A program made the position numbers and the translations under genes. Below the pieces are notes generated by a model. The model did no database searches and was not told where the DNA came from. It saw nothing but the letters and a program-made list of their open reading frames with translations. A stretch of 64,000 nt of DNA, from the NCBI GenBank assembly GCA_934636245.1, contig CAKUAI010000018.1, positions 1-64,000 of the forward strand. Direction: 5' to 3'. Positions 1-8,826 of the stretch are shown here, in pieces (the stretch's first letter is position 1; every line of letters starts with the position of its first letter). This DNA comes from an uncultured Coriobacteriales bacterium (GTDB lineage Bacteria; Actinomycetota; Coriobacteriia; Coriobacteriales; UMGS124).

Positions 1-2
1 AA

Positions 3-38
3 GAGACGCCCGCCGACTTGAAGTCGAACGGGCGTCTC
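3..38. terminator. Strong hairpin at left edge, probable terminator
   Basis: A stem of GAGACGCCCG (3-12) pairs with CGGGCGTCTC (29-38), and the loop can extend the stem with CGACTT/AAGTCG. It probably ends a transcript from a gene outside the left edge. No clear T-run follows on either strand. Confidence 0.5.
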
Positions 39-160
39 ATCAATTGCAATTCGGGCTTTTGCTACAGCCCCTTTTTGCGTGCTGGGTCAGCCGACGGGGT
101 GGGGCGGGCGGCGGGGTGGGACGTCGCCCAGATTGGCTTGTCATTCTCGGCTCGCACGTT

Positions 161-311
161 CAAAAACGCCAAAAGTATGCGTTATAACTCAGACGTCCTT
201 GTAGCCCTAAATCATGCACGTCATCTACCTGGGATTACGTGAGTGGTCAACGTTGGAAAATGCCAACTCACAGTCCTCTGGCAAATTATTACGCAGACTT
301 TTGGCCTTTTC
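161..311. repeat. Interspersed repeat family A, copy 1
   Basis: A 150 bp element without a reading frame. Its two ends are inverted repeats of about 25 bp built on CAAAAGTCTGCGTTATA (slightly degenerate at the left end here). The middle holds TCTACCTGGGATTACGTGA. Other copies are at 32870-33020 and 46642-46782. It resembles a MITE or REP-like repeat. The remainder of 1-485 shows no gene. Confidence 0.8.
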
Positions 312-485
312 CGCAAGGCGCACCGCGAGGCAGCCTCGTTCACGGACCATCTTGCGTCTTATGCACGGTATGGGGGTGGCGAACGGCGGCCTTTGTTTGC
401 GATAATCCAGCCGAGGGCCGCCCTTCGGTGGGGTGGCCGATGGGGTGAGCCCGCGCGGCCGCCCCGCTGCCGAAAGGAGAACCAC

Positions 486-1415
486 ATGCTCCATGAGGTC
501 CACTTCCCTTCCACCAACAACCGAGACACCGTCACCGGCTGGATTTACGCCCCTGCCTGCGACCCGGTGGGAGTCGTGCAGCTCGTGCACGGCTTCGGCG
601 AGCACTCCCGCCGCTACCTGCACATGATTGTGGCGCTCATGGACGCCGGCTTCATTGTGGCGGCCGACGACCACGTGGGCCACGGAGCCACGGCCATCGC
701 CAACGACACCTGGGGTGACTGGGGCGACGCCGGCCCGCACACCATGATGGAAGACGAGAAACGTTTCAAGGACCTCGTCTGCGAGAAGTACCCCGACCTG
801 CCGCATTTCATGTTCGGCCACTCCATGGGCTCCATGATCGCCCGCGACTTCTCGACGAAGTACGGCAACGAGCTAGCCGGCGTCGTCTACTGCGGCACCA
901 CCGGCATCTTCAAGAACACCCACGAGGTACGCGCCAAGCTCGACGAGGCCATCGCCGCAGGCCGCGCCCACGAGTCCGACCCCGCGTTCGTCGGCGAGCT
1001 CATGGGCTGGATGTTCGCGCGGTGCTCCGAGGGCGCCGAGCGCGGCAACGAGTGGATCTGCCACGACCCCGAGGTGCAGCGCGACCACGCCGAGGACCCC
1101 TTCGACGCGTTCACCCATCCAACGCACAACATCTCGCTGCGCGACTTCATCGACATGATGCTGTGCATCGAAGGCACGCAGTGGGCCGAAAAAGTGCCCG
1201 CCGAGCTGCCTGTTCTTCTTATTGCCGGCGACCAGGACCCGGTGGGCAACTACGGCGAGGGCGTGTACATGTGCGCCAACTGGCTGCAGGACACCGGCCA
1301 CACCAACGTCGTGACGCAGCTCTACCCGGGCTACCGCCACGAGATTCACAACTACGATGACATCAAGGTCGACGTCGAAGCCTCCATCGTCGACTGGTTC
1401 ATGATGCAGCTCTAA
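486..1415 (+). CDS. Alpha/beta hydrolase, monoacylglycerol lipase/lysophospholipase type
   Basis: A 309-residue cytoplasmic serine hydrolase of the Hydrolase_4 group, whose members cleave monoacylglycerols or lysophospholipids. The family motif HGFGEHSRRY is at residues 35-44. The nucleophile elbow GHSMG puts Ser at 113, the acid is Asp251 in GDQDPVG, and the base is His285 in RHEIHN. Length fits the family. The start at 486 is set by the AAAGGAG site about 8 bases upstream; the frame stays open further upstream, but that part runs through a repeat and looks non-coding. No signal peptide is seen. The gene stands alone, with repeats on both sides. The substrate cannot be read from sequence. 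Confidence 0.93.
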   Translation: MLHEVHFPSTNNRDTVTGWIYAPACDPVGVVQLVHGFGEHSRRYLHMIVALMDAGFIVAADDHVGHGATAIANDTWGDWGDAGPHTMMEDEKRFKDLVCEKYPDLPHFMFGHSMGSMIARDFSTKYGNELAGVVYCGTTGIFKNTHEVRAKLDEAIAAGRAHESDPAFVGELMGWMFARCSEGAERGNEWICHDPEVQRDHAEDPFDAFTHPTHNISLRDFIDMMLCIEGTQWAEKVPAELPVLLIAGDQDPVGNYGEGVYMCANWLQDTGHTNVVTQLYPGYRHEIHNYDDIKVDVEASIVDWFMMQL

Positions 1416-1429
1416 GGAGCGTCCCCGCA

Positions 1430-2035
1430 ACCCCCGGCGCCCGGCACGATTGGGGGCCCTCAACCCGCCGCGACGATTCGGCCCGCCATGACCGAGCGCC
1501 CAGCGCGATTGGGGGGGGTCTTCAACGCGCCACGACCGAACGCTCGGCACGATTGGGATACCCCTCGTGCCGGGCGTTTCCTTGCCGAACCCCAGGCGCC
1601 CGGCGCGATTGAGACATGCAAACACCTGGTAAACACCCCTAAAAGGCACGCTCTACCGAACCTCAAGCACCTAGTTCGATTAGGGTATCTTTTCGTGCCG
1701 CGTGCTGCCCTGCCGGGCCCCAGGCACCTAGCGCGACTGGGATACCCCCTCGCCTCGGGCGGTACAGAAAAACCCGCATGTTTGCGTTTTAAATCTCACA
1801 GGCTCAGTATCCGGACATGGGGCGTTTGCAAACCCGCAGGTAGATGGCTTGCAGGGTTTTGGGCCACTTCCACCGGCAGAATTAAAACGCAAACACGCGG
1901 CATTTTTGCGCGTGGACAGGCGCGGAGGCAGGCGCAAGCCGCTCTCACGGACGCAAACTTCAACAGTAAGCGCCCCCGAACCTTAAGCACCTAGTGCGAC
2001 GTTGACACTCCCTCTCGTGCCGGACGCTTTCTTTG
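1430..2035. repeat. Degenerate dispersed/tandem repeat, GCGCGATTGGG unit
   Basis: At least six related units recur here, on the pattern AGGCACCTAGCGCGATTGGG followed by ATACCCCCTCGTGCCGGGCG. Examples are near 1434, 1495, 1540, 1590, 1660, 1720 and 1985. Units are diverged and are interrupted by family B copy 1. No reading frame with coding character is seen in 1416-2715. Confidence 0.55.
1767..1908. repeat. Interspersed repeat family B, copy 1
   Basis: A 142 bp element with inverted ends: CCGCATGTTTGCGTTTTAA on the left and its near complement on the right, ending in GCATTTTT. The centre holds CCGCAGGTAGATGGCTTGC. Copies 2 and 3 are at 2082-2224 and 4752-4895. No reading frame is present. 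The middle (CAGGTAGAT) is shared with family A. Confidence 0.85.
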
Positions 2036-2081
2036 CTTTCAAGCAAATGCGGCTCGTGGCCCCACGGCCCCGGACAGCCCA

Positions 2082-2224
2082 GAAAAACCCGCATGTTTGC
2101 GTTTTAAATCTCGCAGGTTCAGTAGCTAGGTATGGGGCATTCACAAACCCGCAGGTAGATGACTTGCGGGATTTCAGGCTACTTCAACCAGCGGAATTAA
2201 AACGCAAACATGCGGCATTTTTGG
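2082..2224. repeat. Interspersed repeat family B, copy 2
   Basis: The best-preserved copy of family B, with near-perfect inverted ends and centre CCGCAGGTAGATGACTTGC. It has the same orientation as copy 1 and lies about 170 bp from it. Confidence 0.85.
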
Positions 2225-2715
2225 TACGCAGGCAAACGCGAAGGCAGCCGCAGCCCACCCTCACGAGCGCAAACTTCAGCAGCTAACGCCCCCAGGTCCC
2301 AAGAGCTCGTAATTTTCGGGCTGCCGCATCACAGACTCCCACAGTTTGCCGCGCGACGCGTCTCACGGCTCCTTGGCATGGGCCCCTCTTGCATATCATG
2401 CGGCAAGCCCCGGCGCATTGACTGCCTGCAATGACAACAATACGTACACCAAGCACCCATAGCCCTCCGCGTCTTTCCGCCTCAAGCGCATGCGACTTTT
2501 TATCCGCATGCGCCTCGGTCGCCCATGACCCTTCGCGCATCTGCACCCTGGGCGTCCACGCTTTTCCATATGCCGCACGGCGCGCCCCAGGTACCCCCAC
2601 ACTCCTCGCATGCTTGCGCCTCGTCGATTCGCTAGCCAGGCGAGTGCCTATCAAACCCGCAGGGTATCACGGCACTCGCTCGACAGAGTCTCGACCGGGG
2701 CCTTTCCCCGCAAGT
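2225..2715. other. Intergenic stretch with no recognised feature
   Basis: No gene, hairpin or repeat that I can support is visible here. It lies downstream of the anti-sigma gene, so it may hold that operon's 3' end. Confidence 0.4.
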
Positions 2716-3954
2716 CTAATTCATATCACCCGCGCCCGCTTCCAAGTCGGTCACGTCGGTGATAGTGAAGAGCGGCACCGCAAGGCGCGGGTCCTCACTT
2801 GCATCGTGATGCTCTTCGGCAAACGAGCAAAACGGAGCGAGAGGCCAGCTCCAATCAGGCTCTTCACTGCGCAGGTCGTAAAAGGCGTCATAGCGCCCAC
2901 CCATTACCTCCTCAAAGGCGTCAACCGTGCCTATGCGGTAGCGTTTGACCGCAGTCGAGCCATCGGCAAAGCCAGCCTCCACCTGCAGCACCGCCTTACT
3001 CAACTCGGCCGCCGCCAAGACCTTGCTGCCAACATAGCATTTGCGCGACCAGGCAAGAGCCTCTTCGGGGGTTGCGCTCACCTGCTCATATGCGTCGATG
3101 TATGCAGCGCACAGCTCGTCCACGGTTTCCCGGGAAATTATCTCGGGGTCAGTGCACCCGGCAACCATCCAAGCCTCTTTTGCCGCCAAGACAGGGTCCT
3201 GCCCCCAGAGGGCGTCCTCCGGAGTCACCGCCCAAAGCACATCACAAACCAGGCCATACGAGGTCTCGTGCACACCGTCCCATTCTGGCTCCTCCAAAAG
3301 GTCGACGGATATCTCCAGGCCACCATATGCCATCTCATCGGTAGCGCTCCACGCCTTCTCGGCCTCTCGGTCATCAGAATCAAGAAAACACCTTTGGAAA
3401 TAAACAAGCCTGTCAACAATTTCTTCGGGGTCAAAGGGGCGCGTGCCCTTGAATGTCTGAGTCGGCACATCAAGCAGCGTAAACGTCAGCCGTTCAATGC
3501 CTTCACCCACACAGGACAAGTTCAGCCGCAACGCAAAGGCCCTAAAGCAGTCGACGCCGGCAACGGGCGGCAACAGCTCCCCATCGGCGGCCTCGATTAC
3601 GACGGCATGACCCGGCTCGGCAGCCTGGGCGATTGCAAGCCCGAACGAATGTGGCTCAATAGGCAGGGATTCATCCGGGGCGGAATCCCGTTGCGTAAGC
3701 GGCGCAACAACGGCGATTGCGGCAGCGGCGGCGCAGGCGCCTCCAAGCGCGACAAAACCGCGACGCGAAATCAGCGACATGGAGGCTCGCCTTGCGGGAG
3801 TCGCCATGTGCTGTGCGGGACGCTCAGAAGCCGCGGCCCGACGCATGGCATCCACGGTCTTTTCGACAAGCTCTTCCGGGGGCTCGACATCGTGGGCCAG
3901 GCTCGCCCATCGACCCTGCTCGTTCGAATGCATCCAACGATTCTTAGAAGTCAT
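2716..3954 (-). CDS. Probable membrane-anchored anti-sigma factor
   Basis: A 412-residue protein. Its first ~60 residues are charged and should be cytoplasmic. A single Ala-rich membrane segment follows an SRRGF motif at about residues 63-86, and the rest is an acidic extracytoplasmic domain I do not recognise. The start overlaps the stop of the sigma-factor gene by four bases (ATGA), the usual arrangement for an ECF sigma factor with its cognate anti-sigma. The role is inferred from topology and pairing; no zinc-binding HxxxCxxC motif is seen, so it would be a non-ZAS type. The SRRGF plus hydrophobic stretch resembles an internal Tat/anchor segment. Moderate confidence in role, high confidence that it is a gene. 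Confidence 0.75.
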   Translation of the reverse strand: MTSKNRWMHSNEQGRWASLAHDVEPPEELVEKTVDAMRRAAASERPAQHMATPARRASMSLISRRGFVALGGACAAAAAIAVVAPLTQRDSAPDESLPIEPHSFGLAIAQAAEPGHAVVIEAADGELLPPVAGVDCFRAFALRLNLSCVGEGIERLTFTLLDVPTQTFKGTRPFDPEEIVDRLVYFQRCFLDSDDREAEKAWSATDEMAYGGLEISVDLLEEPEWDGVHETSYGLVCDVLWAVTPEDALWGQDPVLAAKEAWMVAGCTDPEIISRETVDELCAAYIDAYEQVSATPEEALAWSRKCYVGSKVLAAAELSKAVLQVEAGFADGSTAVKRYRIGTVDAFEEVMGGRYDAFYDLRSEEPDWSWPLAPFCSFAEEHHDASEDPRLAVPLFTITDVTDLEAGAGDMN

Positions 3955-4553
3955 GAGAGTCGTCCTTTCAAAGAACGTTCCAGCTGCTTGCGGGCGCGCG
4001 CCAGGCGCGTGGTCACAGTCGAGACCGTGACACCCAGTGCCCGGGCAGTCTCTTCACAGCTCAATCCCTCGACGTAAAACAGGTGCACGGCTGCACGGAG
4101 CTTGGGCGGCAACTCGCCGACTGCATGCCAAAGCGCCTGCGCCTCTTCGCGCTCGATAAGTCGACGCTCCTGGTCGGGCGCACGGCGAAAATGGCCCTCG
4201 GCCAATTCGGCGGGAAACTCATCGAGGCTTTGGGTGCGCCGACGCCAAGCCGCCCGGGCCAAGTCGCGACCGCGGTCGATCGTCGCACGCAGCAGCCACG
4301 CCCGCACATGTTCGGCCGACTCGAAGCCGCGGCCCCCACGCGCCATACGGCAAACGAGGGCCACAAACACGTCTTGGAAGACGTCCTCGGCATCGGCACA
4401 GTTGCGCGTTTGCACAAGTGCCAGGCGGTACACCATCGAACCATGGGCACGTACGATGCTCTCGAGGTCGGCTCTGCTGCATGCAATGCAGGAGTTACCG
4501 GCCCTCGCGCGGGATTGTCTGACGTTGAGCCGGTCCAATGTGTCATAGTCCAT
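3951..4553 (-). CDS. ECF-type RNA polymerase sigma-70 family factor
   Basis: A 200-residue alternative sigma factor. Region 2 carries DAEDVFQDVFVALV near residue 55, and region 4 carries a helix-turn-helix around LSCEETARALGVTVSTVTTR near the C-terminus. Length is normal for ECF factors. The start at 4553 has AGAGGAGA about 8 bases upstream; an in-frame ATG 13 codons earlier lacks such a site. It is translationally coupled to the downstream anti-sigma gene, and the two should form an extracytoplasmic signal switch. The target regulon is not apparent, although such operons usually regulate themselves. Confidence 0.92.
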   Translation of the reverse strand: MDYDTLDRLNVRQSRARAGNSCIACSRADLESIVRAHGSMVYRLALVQTRNCADAEDVFQDVFVALVCRMARGGRGFESAEHVRAWLLRATIDRGRDLARAAWRRRTQSLDEFPAELAEGHFRRAPDQERRLIEREEAQALWHAVGELPPKLRAAVHLFYVEGLSCEETARALGVTVSTVTTRLARARKQLERSLKGRLS

Positions 4554-4751
4554 GCGACGTCTCCTCTGATTCGGCAGATAGCCACACGGCACTGTGCAGA
4601 ACCTGCGGGGGTTGTTTGCGATTGGCCAATCTGACCTTATATACGATTGTCAGAAGGATTTGTCACACAAGGACGGCACCAATCACCGTGCGAAGGCAGT
4701 CGGTGGTAGGCTCGCAAGCCGCTCTCGCGCCCCTCAGCCCCACGCGGCCCG

Positions 4752-4895
4752 GAAAAAACCTGCATGTTTGCGTTTTAAGTCTCGTAGGTTCAGCATCCGG
4801 GCATCAGGCGTCTACAAACCCGCAGGTAGATGACTTGCAGGATTTCAAACTACTTCCATTCGCGGAATTAAAACGCAAACATGCGTCATTTTTTC
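4752..4895. repeat. Interspersed repeat family B, copy 3
   Basis: The third copy of family B, with inverted ends TGCATGTTTGCGTTTTAA and TTAAAACGCAAACATGCG and centre CCGCAGGTAGATGACTTGC. It sits in the 4554-5104 gap between the sigma operon and the exporter. The rest of that gap shows no gene. Confidence 0.85.
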
Positions 4896-5104
4896 ACGCA
4901 GGTAGACCCAAAGGCGCACGCAACCCACCCTCGAGGGCGCGGATGCTGGTGCCGAGGGCCGCACTCCCGAGCGCCCGCAGCATCCGGCCCACCGTACCCC
5001 GAGCACCCGCGGCTCCCATCCCACCGCGCCCCGGACGTTTGCAGCCTGCCAAACGCACTGCTTCCTCGCTTCTATGGTTTCCCGCACAGCACCCCGGAGG
5101 CTCG

Positions 5105-6304
5105 CTACCGCTTCGGCGCGACCTTGTCGAGCAGCCAGGTGCACAGGAAGGCGAAGGCCACGAGGACGAGCGCGCCGCCTGCGTATCCGATGACGCCCAC
5201 TCCCAGGCTGCTCACCACGACGCCGCCCAAGGCCGAGCCGCCGCCGATGCCGAGGTTGAAGATGCCCGAGTAGATAGACGTCGCCACAGCGGCCTCGTCC
5301 TGGCTTGTGATGCGAATGACCTCGCCCTGAAACGCCACGTTGAAAGCGGTGGAGGTCACGCCCCACACGAGGAAGTCCACAACAATCAGCGCGGGGTTGC
5401 ACGCCGCTAGGCCAAGCGCGAACAGCGCCACTACCAGGCCCGCCACGGCCGCACGGAAGAACATCCGACGATGCCCGTCGAAGAAACGCGCAAACAGGAA
5501 ACTGCCCACAATGCCGGCCACGCCAAACACCGTAAGCATCACCGTGACCACGTTCTCAGGCATGCCCGCCATCTGCAGCAGGAACGGCTCGATGTAGCTG
5601 TACGCGGTGTAGTAGCCCGTCACCAGAATCGCAATGAACGCATAAATGCCCACAAGCGCCTTGTTCGAGAGCAGCCTCGGCAGCTTCGCAATGGTGAAGG
5701 GCTCACCCGCCGGCATCTTGGGAAACACAGCCGTAAGGTAGACGAGCACCACGGCGGTAATGGCCGCCACCACCAAAAACGCCGAGCGCCAGCCCAGCGC
5801 AAGACCCACGATGCGGCCCAGCGGCATGCCAACGATGGTGGCAATCGAGGATCCCGTGACCACCATGCCCAGTGCCAGCGAGCCGAACTTCTCAGGCACA
5901 AGCCTCACCGCGATGGGCGAGGCAATGGACCAGAACACCGCATGCGCCATGGCCACCACAATGCGGCCGGCCACAAGCATCCAATAGCTGCTCGAGGCAA
6001 CCGTGACGACCTGCCCGGCAAGGAAGACGCATATCACGCAGAGCAGCACGCGCTTGAGCGCAAAGCGCGAAGCGAACATCATGAGCGGCAGCGACAGCAG
6101 CATGACGCTCCAGGCGTACACGGTGATGACGGCGCCCATCACCGACTCGTTGACGCCCAGGTCAGAGGCCATGTCGGTGAGCAAAGCCACAGGCATGAAC
6201 TCCGAGGTGTTGAAGATAAAGGCAGACAGAGTGATGCCGAGCAACGGCAGCCACTGCCGCAATCCCATCTTCTCGTCACTCGCCTTTTGCGCCAGCTCAT
6301 CCAT
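5105..6304 (-). CDS. MFS efflux transporter, SotB/YdeA-like
   Basis: A 399-residue, 12-helix major facilitator of the DHA1 group. It resembles E. coli SotB (sugar and arabinose efflux) along its length: FNTSEFMPVALL in helix 1, a VYAW segment after it, AHAVFWSIASP in the middle of the N-half, MPLGRIVG in helix 5, YYTAYSYIEPF in helix 7 and SGIFNLGIGGG near the end. It should export sugars or small drugs with proton antiport across the cytoplasmic membrane. I chose the start at 6304 (MDELAQ) because it has GGGAGGG upstream; an ATG 11 codons earlier is weaker. Its actual substrate is not shown by the sequence. Confidence 0.88.
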   Translation of the reverse strand: MDELAQKASDEKMGLRQWLPLLGITLSAFIFNTSEFMPVALLTDMASDLGVNESVMGAVITVYAWSVMLLSLPLMMFASRFALKRVLLCVICVFLAGQVVTVASSSYWMLVAGRIVVAMAHAVFWSIASPIAVRLVPEKFGSLALGMVVTGSSIATIVGMPLGRIVGLALGWRSAFLVVAAITAVVLVYLTAVFPKMPAGEPFTIAKLPRLLSNKALVGIYAFIAILVTGYYTAYSYIEPFLLQMAGMPENVVTVMLTVFGVAGIVGSFLFARFFDGHRRMFFRAAVAGLVVALFALGLAACNPALIVVDFLVWGVTSTAFNVAFQGEVIRITSQDEAAVATSIYSGIFNLGIGGGSALGGVVVSSLGVGVIGYAGGALVLVAFAFLCTWLLDKVAPKR

Positions 6305-6407
6305 ACCGCCGTCGTCCCTCCCGAATCTCACTCTCAAATTGCGGCGGCAATTCTAGGCGTGTTGGGGCCGATGAATCGTGAACAGCATGTCAAATCAAAG
6401 ACGCCAC

Positions 6408-6452
6408 ATGAAAACGGGCGGCCCCACTCGCGCGCGGGCCGCCCGTTTTCAT
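6408..6452. terminator. Bidirectional terminator hairpin
   Basis: The stem GAAAACGGGCGGCCC/GGGCCGCCCGTTTTC gives a T-tract on both strands. It lies downstream of the minus-strand Uma2 gene, with family C copy 1 between them. Confidence 0.8.
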
Positions 6453-6480
6453 TATCCCGCGAGAATGAGAGCCCTAATCC

Positions 6481-6563
6481 TCTAGACGATGAACGAGTGG
6501 GCCGTGCGACGCTTCACCATTGCAGCACCGCGGGCAGAAAACGTGTTCGATGAGGCCAATCGG
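6481..6563 (+). repeat. Interspersed repeat family C, copy 1
   Basis: An ~83 bp element with core CTTCACCATTGCAGC and end GTTCGATGAG. It begins a few bases past the stop of the Uma2 gene (6566) and ends before the terminator hairpin at 6408-6452. Other copies are at 7285-7368 (opposite strand), 31474-31556 and 46885-46970 (opposite strand). Confidence 0.8.
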
Positions 6564-6565
6564 AC

Positions 6566-7123
6566 TTAATCATCCCCTAGAAGCTCTGCGATGCCAATCT
6601 TCAATTCTCCCTGGTAGATGCCCACAGGCACAGACACGTTAAACGGGTAGATGATGGGGGCAAAATGCTCCTCGCCAAAATGGTACACAGTAGTCATTGC
6701 CTTGTCGGGGTCGACGATCCAATACTCACGCACGCCGGCTTCAAGGTACAGGTTGAGCTTTTTGACATAGTCCATGCGCACACTTGAACGCGACACCACT
6801 TCGACGACAAAATCAGGCGCACCTTCACATCCCCTGTCGGAAAGCTTGGAAGGGTCGCAGACGACGAGGATGTCGGGCTCAACGTAGGTGGAATCATCGG
6901 CGTTGAGGTTGACGGCAAAGGGAGAAACATAGGCCTTGCACGGCCCTCCCTTGCGCTGGATGTAATCGCGAAGCAGCCATACGAGTCCGGAAACAATCTC
7001 TTGATGCTTTCTGCTAGGCGGCGCCATGCTGTACAGCTCGCCATCGATAAGCTCCGCGCGGGTCCCCTCGGGTAACGCCCAGTAATCTTGTGCAGTAAAG
7101 AAATCTCGCTGCGGCAGTGGCAT
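6566..7123 (-). CDS. Uma2 family protein (PD-(D/E)XK nuclease fold)
   Basis: A 185-residue protein of the Uma2/DUF820 family. Its fold belongs to the restriction-endonuclease superfamily, and its biological role is mostly unknown. Visible family signatures are LPEGTRAELIDGELY near the N-terminus, EPDILVVCD with the conserved Asp in the centre, PDFVVEVVSRSS carrying the ExV strand, and KKLNLYLEAGVREYWIVDP. The last two match the catalytic E-x-V...K pattern. Length is typical. The start has GAGAGG about 10 bases upstream. It is a single gene between two inverted copies of repeat C and between two similar GGGCGGCC hairpins, which suggests a small cassette. Confidence 0.9.
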   Translation of the reverse strand: MPLPQRDFFTAQDYWALPEGTRAELIDGELYSMAPPSRKHQEIVSGLVWLLRDYIQRKGGPCKAYVSPFAVNLNADDSTYVEPDILVVCDPSKLSDRGCEGAPDFVVEVVSRSSVRMDYVKKLNLYLEAGVREYWIVDPDKAMTTVYHFGEEHFAPIIYPFNVSVPVGIYQGELKIGIAELLGDD

Positions 7124-7214
7124 GGCAGTCGCCTCTCATCACAAGTGCCTCTTCCCCGCAATTGTACCCGATTGCACAACCCCTCCGCCCGCCTCCCACA
7201 CATGCCACGAAAAC

Positions 7215-7243
7215 GGGCGGCCCCGCTTGCGCGAAGGCCGCCC
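7215..7243 (-). terminator. Terminator hairpin of the Tat ferredoxin gene
   Basis: The stem GGGCGGCC/GGCCGCCC is followed on the minus strand by CGTTTTC. Reading leftward it comes after the stop at 7390 and repeat C copy 2, so it should end that transcript. Sequence and loop resemble the hairpin at 6408-6452. Confidence 0.65.
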
Positions 7244-7284
7244 GCCTGTCTCACATGGCTTACTTTGCCAGGAAACGATGATTA

Positions 7285-7368
7285 CCGATTAGCCTCACCG
7301 AACACGGTTCCTGCCTGCGGCGTTGCAATGTTGAAGCGCCACGCGGCCTACTTGTTCATCGGCCTAGC
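7285..7368 (-). repeat. Interspersed repeat family C, copy 2
   Basis: A reverse-oriented copy with core CTTCAACATTGCAACGCC. It lies between the stop codon at 7390 and the terminator at 7215-7243, the same stop-repeat-terminator order as copies 1 and 3. Confidence 0.8.
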
Positions 7369-7389
7369 TCGCCGAGCTCCTCGCGCAGC

Positions 7390-8826
7390 TTAGCCCACGA
7401 AGTCGACGATGTTGTCGCGGTGCAGGCGCTCCATGGCGATCGAGCGGTGGCTGTCGAGGTAGTCCTCGGGCAGAGCGTGCGCGGGGTAGTCCTCGCGGGC
7501 GCGCAGGATGCGGGCCTCGGCGGGGCACACCTTGATGCACTGGCCGCAACGCACGCAAGCCAGGTTGTGCGTGCAGGCGCCGTCGGGGCCGTCGAGCGCG
7601 ATGGCCTCCATGGGGCAGCGCTCCACGCAGGCGCCGCACTTGATGCACTTCTCGGCGTCGTAGTCGAGCCAGTAGCCGTTGAAGTTCTTCCACGCAGGCA
7701 GGCCGTTGAGCGCCATGCCCTTGAAGCCCATGAGGTTGCCGCAGGAGCTGCCGTGGCACAGGCACATGATGTCGGCGTCCTTCGTTGCGATGGACTCCAC
7801 CACCATGCCGGTCTCAATGGCGTCCTCGTAAATGGCGATGGCCTCGTCCTGCGTGATCTGCTCGCCGATGCCCTGCTCGATGAAGTACTCGGCCATCTCG
7901 CCCAGCGACAGGCAGGTGCGGCGCGGGTGCTCCTCGGGGAACGGCACGCCGATGCCCTCCCACATCAGGCGGCACTGGCAGGGGGAAACGGTGATCGTCT
8001 TGTGGCGCTTGATGATGGCGCGCCAGTCGTTGTACGGCAGGAACTCGTCCTCGGCGATGACGTCCTCACTGATGGGGTAGGTGCGGAACAGCGGGAAGGT
8101 GTTGTCGAAGTCGTCCCAACCGGCACCGTTGACGCCCCAGACGTTGTCGGCGTTGAACTCAGCCATGCGCGCAACGGTGTCCTCGCCGGCCTCCTTGGCG
8201 GTGAAGTAGGCCTTGAGCTCGGTGAACTCCCACCAGCCGTTGATGTGCGGCAGCAGCATGTAGTAGTCGGCGTCGCCGCGGTTCATATGGTAGATGAGGC
8301 ACTTGCCGGCCATGTGGGTGAGAATCTCCTGGCACTCCTCGACCGTGCGGCCACTTGCCAGGCTGTAATCGTAGGCGTTGAAGATGGACAGCAGCGGCAT
8401 CTCAAGCTCCCATGCCGCCTCCTCCTCGGTCCAGTTGCTCATGAGCATCTGGTAACTCGTGGAATCGGGCTCGCTGCCCAGGCCCTTGCCCATGTGGTTG
8501 ATGCGGTTGCGCAGGTTCACGTACACGGCCGGGATGACGGTGCCGTCGTCGAAGGTGACGTCCTCGTCGGTCATCTCGATGGTGGTGAGGTCGGCAAGCG
8601 GGTAGCGATACGTGGTGGGGTCAACCCACTCAGGGCACATCGCGTCAAGCTGGTCGAGCTGGGTCACGCCATCGATGCCGGCCTTGGCGGGCACGTCGGG
8701 ATGCGCGTCAAGCGCATGCGCCTGGCTGACGACCTTGCCGTCGGCGTCAAACGCGACGGTGGCGCCCATCGTGGCAACGGCCATACCGGCGGCACCAGCG
8801 ACAAAACCCCTACGGGACATCTCCAT
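7390..8826 (-). CDS. Tat-exported 4Fe-4S ferredoxin-domain protein
   Basis: A 478-residue protein starting MEMSRRGFVAG, a twin-arginine signal with its hydrophobic core. The C-terminal third holds a two-cluster ferredoxin domain: CIKCGACVERCP and CVRCGQCIKVCP. Just before it come extra cysteine groups, SPCQCRLMW and CLCHGSSCG, separated by a helical GIGEQITQDEAIAIYEDA stretch. This pattern occurs in a family of redox proteins that combine extra Fe-S sites with a ferredoxin tail. The N-terminal ~250 residues are not recognised. The start at 8826 has GAGGGAGA upstream; upstream in-frame sequence is non-coding. It probably carries electrons on the outer face of the membrane. The partner enzyme is not adjacent. 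Confidence 0.85.
   Translation of the reverse strand: MEMSRRGFVAGAAGMAVATMGATVAFDADGKVVSQAHALDAHPDVPAKAGIDGVTQLDQLDAMCPEWVDPTTYRYPLADLTTIEMTDEDVTFDDGTVIPAVYVNLRNRINHMGKGLGSEPDSTSYQMLMSNWTEEEAAWELEMPLLSIFNAYDYSLASGRTVEECQEILTHMAGKCLIYHMNRGDADYYMLLPHINGWWEFTELKAYFTAKEAGEDTVARMAEFNADNVWGVNGAGWDDFDNTFPLFRTYPISEDVIAEDEFLPYNDWRAIIKRHKTITVSPCQCRLMWEGIGVPFPEEHPRRTCLSLGEMAEYFIEQGIGEQITQDEAIAIYEDAIETGMVVESIATKDADIMCLCHGSSCGNLMGFKGMALNGLPAWKNFNGYWLDYDAEKCIKCGACVERCPMEAIALDGPDGACTHNLACVRCGQCIKVCPAEARILRAREDYPAHALPEDYLDSHRSIAMERLHRDNIVDFVG

Noticed and set aside
1488..1994. 168-residue open frame between hydrolase and anti-sigma genes
   Set aside because: It spans the degenerate repeat and family B copy 1; the translation consists of repeat units and there is no ribosome site.
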